Shown here: positions 12,962 through 17,076 of the stretch, piece after piece
Numbering within the stretch: position 1 is the stretch's first letter
Layout of the letters: each line of letters starts with the position of its first letter
Origin: Bacteroidales bacterium
GTDB lineage: Bacteria; Bacteroidota; Bacteroidia; Bacteroidales; UBA932
Direction: 5' to 3'
DNA: 17,076 nt
Assembly: GCA_024683255.1 (NCBI GenBank)
Contig: JAIKYL010000058.1
Coordinates: 1 to 17,076 of the forward strand
Notes under the pieces: generated by a model
Seen by the model: the letters and a program-made list of their open reading frames with translations, nothing else
The model's database searches: none
What the model was told of the DNA's origin: nothing
Made by a program: the position numbers and the translations under genes

Positions 12962-14136
12962 TGCGGAAACGCTTCTGTGCCATCCTGCTGCTGGCTGTCT
13001 GCGTCCCGCTGGGGGCGCAGACAGGGCTGCAGCGGGATTCGCTACTGCAAGCGGCCCGTTCCCTCAAGCAGCAGTACCGCTTTGACGCGGCGGCCGAAAC
13101 CCTTTCCAGCATCCTGAGCCCCGGACAGATGGACGCCGAGGTGCTGGGAGAACTGGCCGACTGCCACTTCCAGTCCGGCAATTCGGAAGATGCATCGGCC
13201 CTTTATGGAATCCTTATGCAACTGGTTCCGGAGCACAACGGCTTCCGGATGCGTTACATGACCCTGGCCTATAGGGCAAAGGCCTACGAGGATGTGATAG
13301 AAACGGGCCGGGAGCTGCTGCAGCGGGACACCCTGCTGCCGGCACTCACGCTGGTGGGAGATGCTTTCGGCCAGATGAGTGAGCCGGATTCGGCCCTGGC
13401 GTATTACCATGCGGCCCTGCTCCGGCAGCCGGACAAACCCTCCCTGGTGGTAAAGGCGGCCGACGTCCTGCTCCGGCAGAAAGAATACCGCGAGGCGCTC
13501 AACCTCACTACGGATTTCCTGAAGCTGGATCCCACTTCCGTTCCCGTGCGGCAGCTGCAGGGGATGGCGCATTTCCTGATGGAGCACTATGCCCAGTCGG
13601 CCAGTGTATTCCAGGCGCTGGTGGACGACGGGGACGACAGCTATGCCACCCATTATTATCTCGGGCACAGCTACAAGGAGACCAAGCGCCCATATCTGGC
13701 CATTCCGGAATTCCAGGCTGCCTGGCAGAAGGATTCCAGCAGCGTGGCCCTGGCGCTGGATATCGGCACGGAAGCGGCCAAATTCCACCGGGACTGGGAT
13801 ACGGACGTACTTCCCTGGTTTGACAAGGCGCAGAACCTTCTGAAGGAATCCGAGAACCAGCTGTATTATGTCCACAAAGACCGGGGCGATGCGTACTTTG
13901 AAATGGCGGAATGGAAAAAGGCTGCTTCAGAATACCGTTCGGCCCAGGTCTATAAGCCCAGTTTCATCAACACCTATCCCCGCCTGGCTTTCTGTCTGGA
14001 AAGACTCGGGGATTCCAAGAGCGCCCTCCAGTGGTACCAGCGCTACCTGGACGCCGCCAAGCCCGGAGACCAGTGGTACGACTATGCCACCCAGGCGGCC
14101 ACGGATCTCAAGGCCAAGTTGTTTATGGAAGAGTAG
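12961..14136 (+). CDS. Periplasmic tetratricopeptide repeat protein
   Basis: A 391-residue exported protein. Signal peptide is about residues 1-19 (MRKRFCAILLLAVCVPLGAQ). The rest is helical hairpin repeats of the TPR type: examples are LLQAARSLKQQYRFDAAAETLSSIL (28-52), a unit around 136-160 with DSALAYYHAALLRQPD, and KDRGDAYFEMAEWKKAASEYRSA (304-326). The last clear unit is SKALQWYQRYLDAAKPG-like near 360-375. TPR domains bind partner proteins, so a scaffold or sensor role next to the BlaR1-like protein is plausible. The gene overlaps the BlaR1 stop by one base (TAATG) and is the last of the operon. Function beyond protein binding is unknown. Confidence 0.9.
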   Translation: MRKRFCAILLLAVCVPLGAQTGLQRDSLLQAARSLKQQYRFDAAAETLSSILSPGQMDAEVLGELADCHFQSGNSEDASALYGILMQLVPEHNGFRMRYMTLAYRAKAYEDVIETGRELLQRDTLLPALTLVGDAFGQMSEPDSALAYYHAALLRQPDKPSLVVKAADVLLRQKEYREALNLTTDFLKLDPTSVPVRQLQGMAHFLMEHYAQSASVFQALVDDGDDSYATHYYLGHSYKETKRPYLAIPEFQAAWQKDSSSVALALDIGTEAAKFHRDWDTDVLPWFDKAQNLLKESENQLYYVHKDRGDAYFEMAEWKKAASEYRSAQVYKPSFINTYPRLAFCLERLGDSKSALQWYQRYLDAAKPGDQWYDYATQAATDLKAKLFMEE

Positions 14137-14165
14137 TTTCGCTTAACAAGCTGACCGACAGACAC

Positions 14166-14211
14166 TTATAAGAATACCCTGCTGTCAAAGTGCAGCAGGG
14201 TATTCGCGTAA
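14166..14211. repeat. Hairpin element, copy 2
   Basis: Stem 14172-14184 with 14193-14205 (13 bp, GAATACCCTGCTG) around the loop TCAAAGTG. The 34-base core is identical to copy 1. On both copies TTA and TAA stand symmetrically three bases outside the core; in this copy those three bases do not pair. It lies between the convergent TPR and GH9 genes, where it may end both transcripts. Confidence 0.8.
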
Positions 14212-14223
14212 CTAATTGGTTGT

Positions 14224-16833
14224 CTATTTGTTAAGGTATTCTGCTACCTCAATGGCCGCCAGGCACAGCAGCACATATTGGGGAGCGGTGTTGATGCAGG
14301 CTTCGTTCTCGCCCCAGTGGAACGGGTAGTCGTCCTTGTTCTCGAAGAAGTCCTCTTTCACCAGCAGGCCAGGGACAATGCCGCCGGGGATGGTGGAATA
14401 GTCTGCCCGGTTGTTGTTGTAGGCCACTTTCTTGGTGTTCACGCCAACGCCTTCCACAAAGGACACGTTGGAATACGGGTGGCAGCCGAAGATGAAGTTG
14501 AGACCGGCGAAAACGTATTCCGGATCGATCATGTCCGGGAAGTACTTCCAGATTTTGTAGCAGTTGTAGGCGCCGGTGATCACAGAAGCGTTGCCGGCCC
14601 AGGTGGCACCGCCGATGGCTACTCCGTAGGGATTGTCCTGTCCGCCGCGGGTGATTACGTTCACATAGGCGGGAACCAGGGCTTTCACCTTATCCTGGAA
14701 CTGCTTGTCCATATAAGGATAGATCTTGAGGGCGGCGGTGAGGTTGGGACCGCCGGTATACTGGGTGGAGAACATGCCGTTCTGCACATTGCCGATGGAA
14801 CGGGGACCGGTGGGCTGGGCCTCCAGCTGTTTCTCTACCAGCGTGAGGAAGAAGTCCTTGTACTTCTGCTCTCCCGTGGCAATCCAGAGCTCGATGGCAG
14901 CGTTAATGCGGGGATCTCCACCGCCGCCCCAGCGACGGTTTTCCTGCTGCGGGATGTTGGGATTGGGAGCGGCAGCCTCATAGTACTTATCCCAGAGCAT
15001 GACGGCATTTTTCAGGGAACGTTCGGCCTCTTCCGGATAGTAATCCTTGAGGGCCGGATAAGCGGCGGCCAGGGACACGATATCCTGCATGGTGCCGGCG
15101 GGGCTGAATCGGCTGGTGAACACATAGCGGTCGTCCGGGGTGCCGGAGCGGTCTCCCTTCACCTCATAGCGGGCCAGCGAAGGATCATAGACCTTGCCGT
15201 CCGTAAGGGTCATGGCGTCTCCCAGGTGGTGATAGTGGTGCATATCGGGTTGGCCGATAACCTGCGCCACAAAGCCGATGTTCTCCACCTGCGCGTTGAT
15301 GTTAACCGTGCCGTGCATGATGAGCTGCACATTGTCCGGAACGCCGTCCGGGACATGGATATCGGCATATTGGGTTACCTCGTCGATGAGGGTTTGGTCA
15401 CGCATGGGCTTGAATTCGCGCCATACATAGGCCAGGTCCTGGGTGGTGTTGAGGACGGAATTGGCCTGGATGTCAAAGTCTCCTGCGTCGTACCATCCGC
15501 CGATGGCCAGCCCCGGGATATGCTCCAGCGGCTGGTATTTGGTGTTGGTTACATCGCCCTGGTAGTAGCCGTCGTGGAGGCGCACGTTGGCGGGGGCCTG
15601 GAGGGCGTCGTCCATATTGGCGCGGCCGTGCCAGATGCGGTATGCCTCGTTAACCTCCATATGGTCCATGTTCACCACCAGGGAGATATCCATGGAAGGA
15701 TGCCATTTGTCGCTGTAAACGTCCTTGTCAATGGGGAAAGCGTTGGTTTCCACACCCTGATAGTCGATGCAGTAGAGGCCGGGTTCCCGCACGTCGGAGA
15801 AGTCCAGCTGCACATAATTGTAGCGGTGGTGATACTCTCCCCACATTTTGGCGGTCATCCGCTTAACGATATCCTTGCTGCCGTCCGGGTTCACCTTCAG
15901 CAATCGGCCCACAGACTCCGGGGTGTCGTTCTTGTCCATTTCCACCACGGCCACCTTCTTCTGGGCCGGAGTGTATCCCACTTGGGAGAAGCCGATGTTG
16001 GGCTTGCGGATCCAGCTGTTGGAAATGCTGGGCTCCAGATACCATTCCAGCACCTTGCCGGTCTTTCCGCCGGGCAGCAGGGAACGAAGCACGAACATGC
16101 CGTTCTGGGCCAGGTGGCGGCCGTCGAAGATGCTGATTTCCTCGTCGGAGGTAACGCTCACGCGGAGGGCTTCATCTTCCGGAGCCATCACAATGCGGTG
16201 ACCCGTGGAGAGCGGAAGCGGTACCAGGAAGTCTCCGCGTCCGCGGTCGTCAAAGGTGGATTCGCCAAAGTACTGGGGGATCTTCTCGCTCACCGGATGT
16301 ACCTCCGTGTCGTGCATGGGATACTTAGGAAGGATCCGGGCCAGGTTGTCCACCAGGTAGTTGTGGCCGAAGTAGGATGCCGGGAAGAATTCCAGGTTCA
16401 TGCCGGCCTTACCCACCAGCTCTGCGGGAACGGGCTTGTCCAGCCAGATCTGGATCACTACACCCTTGTCCTTGGGCAGTACCTTGAAGCGGGGGACAAA
16501 ACCGTAATCTTCATAGTTAAGGTCCACTTCCACGCTGCTTTCCTTGCGGTCTATCCGGCGGGGGCTCACCACGCCGAAGATATCCCACTGCTCCGGCGTA
16601 TTCATCAGACGGATGCCGCCGCCGGTGGCAATCCGTTCGCCCCGCTGGATGATCTCCAGGCCGGCAAACTTCTCGTCATAGAAGCTTCCGTTGTAAATGT
16701 TGTTGTAAACGAGGACATTGGTGCCGCGCGCCTCAAAGTAACCGAGGTCGTTCAGCTGCATGCTCTGGGCGGATGCCCGTTGGGAAAAGAGTGCTGGCAA
16801 TGAAAGCAGCAGGACAAGTAAAAGTAGTCTCAT
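14224..16833 (-). CDS. Glycoside hydrolase family 9 protein, secreted
   Basis: An 869-residue secreted enzyme of the cellulase/glucanase family GH9, which hydrolyses beta-linked glycans with inversion. Signal peptide is about 1-22 (cut after ASA). An N-terminal region of about 250 residues is unassigned. A CelD_N-type Ig-like domain (about 278-370, starting NIGFSQVGYTP) leads to the (alpha/alpha)6 catalytic domain (about 380-869). The catalytic base motif is YDAGD at 448-452, and the proton donor is probably E844 in GENEACINTAP (841-851). Late-domain motifs are altered: FGCHPYSNVSFVEGVG and NNNRADYSTIPGG replace the usual histidine-containing HHR segment. Substrate therefore cannot be given. 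No SusC/SusD pair or other glycan gene is visible beside it, and it is transcribed alone. Confidence 0.9.
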   Translation of the reverse strand: MRLLLLVLLLSLPALFSQRASAQSMQLNDLGYFEARGTNVLVYNNIYNGSFYDEKFAGLEIIQRGERIATGGGIRLMNTPEQWDIFGVVSPRRIDRKESSVEVDLNYEDYGFVPRFKVLPKDKGVVIQIWLDKPVPAELVGKAGMNLEFFPASYFGHNYLVDNLARILPKYPMHDTEVHPVSEKIPQYFGESTFDDRGRGDFLVPLPLSTGHRIVMAPEDEALRVSVTSDEEISIFDGRHLAQNGMFVLRSLLPGGKTGKVLEWYLEPSISNSWIRKPNIGFSQVGYTPAQKKVAVVEMDKNDTPESVGRLLKVNPDGSKDIVKRMTAKMWGEYHHRYNYVQLDFSDVREPGLYCIDYQGVETNAFPIDKDVYSDKWHPSMDISLVVNMDHMEVNEAYRIWHGRANMDDALQAPANVRLHDGYYQGDVTNTKYQPLEHIPGLAIGGWYDAGDFDIQANSVLNTTQDLAYVWREFKPMRDQTLIDEVTQYADIHVPDGVPDNVQLIMHGTVNINAQVENIGFVAQVIGQPDMHHYHHLGDAMTLTDGKVYDPSLARYEVKGDRSGTPDDRYVFTSRFSPAGTMQDIVSLAAAYPALKDYYPEEAERSLKNAVMLWDKYYEAAAPNPNIPQQENRRWGGGGDPRINAAIELWIATGEQKYKDFFLTLVEKQLEAQPTGPRSIGNVQNGMFSTQYTGGPNLTAALKIYPYMDKQFQDKVKALVPAYVNVITRGGQDNPYGVAIGGATWAGNASVITGAYNCYKIWKYFPDMIDPEYVFAGLNFIFGCHPYSNVSFVEGVGVNTKKVAYNNNRADYSTIPGGIVPGLLVKEDFFENKDDYPFHWGENEACINTAPQYVLLCLAAIEVAEYLNK

Positions 16834-16919
16834 ACTAAATGGTTATAGTGATTGTATAGATATGGCCGATATTTCCTGCAAGTTACTAATAATATGGCTC
16901 GATTCCAAATATTAGTACG
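16834..16919 (-). other. AT-rich leader region of the GH9 gene
   Basis: No gene here. A near match to the -7 box, AATATTTG (16906-16913, one mismatch to TAnnTTTG), could start GH9 transcription with a leader of about 70 bases. No other conserved signal was seen. Confidence 0.3.
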
Positions 16920-16964
16920 AAAAAATGCTAATACCCTGCCGCTCATTTGCAAGGGTATTAGCAT
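16920..16964 (-). terminator. Rho-independent terminator after the rubredoxin gene (hairpin copy 3, diverged)
   Basis: Stem ATGCTAATACCCT (16925-16937) pairs with 16952-16964 around a 14-base loop. On the minus strand it is followed by a run of T (16920-16925, partly in the stem), the usual intrinsic terminator layout. It shares AATACCCTG with hairpin copies 1 and 2. It lies 29 bases past the rubredoxin stop and about 90 bases before the GH9 start. Confidence 0.75.
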
Positions 16965-16992
16965 AAAGTGTTGTGGGATAGACTGAAAAGTG

Positions 16993-17076
16993 CTATTCAG
17001 CCGTAAAATCATCCTTTCCGACACCGCAAATGGGGCATACCCAGTCGGCGGGAATGTCTTCAAAGGCGGTTCCGGG
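16993..17076 (-). CDS. Rubredoxin, C-terminal part (partial)
   Basis: The last 27 residues of a small iron electron carrier; the N-terminal part with the first CxxC lies beyond the right edge. The visible part shows the second metal-binding motif in DWVCPICGVGKDDF, preceded by GTAFEDIPA, a near-perfect match to the rubredoxin consensus (GT.FEDIP..W.CP.CG..K..F). It donates or accepts single electrons in the cytosol, often in oxygen or peroxide detoxification. The gene ends with TAG at 16993-16995, just before a terminator hairpin, so it is not in an operon with GH9. Confidence 0.95.
   Translation of the reverse strand, partial: PGTAFEDIPADWVCPICGVGKDDFTAE

Noticed and set aside
14278..16803. 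841-codon open frame on the plus strand, antisense to GH9
   Set aside because: GH9 on the minus strand has a signal peptide and catalytic motifs; the opposite frame has none and no promoter or start signal.
11179..16964. Hairpin repeats considered as a CRISPR remnant
   Set aside because: Copies are kilobases apart at gene ends, without regular spacers or cas genes.

Overview
The window looks like chromosomal DNA of a fairly GC-rich member of the Bacteroidota, probably a Bacteroidales-type gut or rumen organism. Three things support this. Intergenic regions repeatedly carry the TAnnTTTG -7 promoter box typical of the phylum. The protein families are characteristic: a Porin_10-type putative porin, a BlaR1-like peptidase fused to a TonB C-terminal domain, PspC proteins with a Bacteroidota-type N-terminal module, and an M13 lipoprotein. 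Genes are packed in short operons with ATGA or TAATG overlaps. The genus cannot be fixed from the sequence alone.

Left part (1-5391): an unidentified gene start and a SRPBCC-fold protein run leftwards. A divergent promoter region separates them from a NUDIX hydrolase. The NUDIX gene converges on a leftward pair: an M13 (PepO/neprilysin-type) lipoprotein metallopeptidase and an FtsX/LolE-like permease that begins directly after the peptidase stop codon. A BASS-family (bile acid:sodium symporter-like) transporter is divergent from the peptidase.

Middle (5386-9054): a small repeat-rich convergent spacer precedes a leftward two-gene operon, a large putative outer-membrane porin followed by an MltF-like lytic transglycosylase. 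Both act in the envelope.

Right-middle (9061-14136): two consecutive rightward operons look like envelope-sensing or regulatory units. The first is PspC - PadR repressor - PspC. The second is BlaI-type repressor - BlaR1/M56-TonB membrane peptidase - TPR protein, with no beta-lactamase. A long hairpin closes the first operon, and an almost identical one closes the second.

Right end (14224-17076): a large secreted glycoside hydrolase family 9 enzyme with diverged active-site surroundings, then the C-terminal end of a rubredoxin. A third related hairpin, this one with a T-tract, lies between them.

No tRNA, rRNA, CRISPR array, insertion sequence or phage gene was seen. No stretch over 300 bases lacks a gene. 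Nothing here is clearly an undescribed system. The best leads are the repeated AATACCCTG hairpins, the repeat cluster at 5386-5468, and the two regulator/membrane-protein operons.
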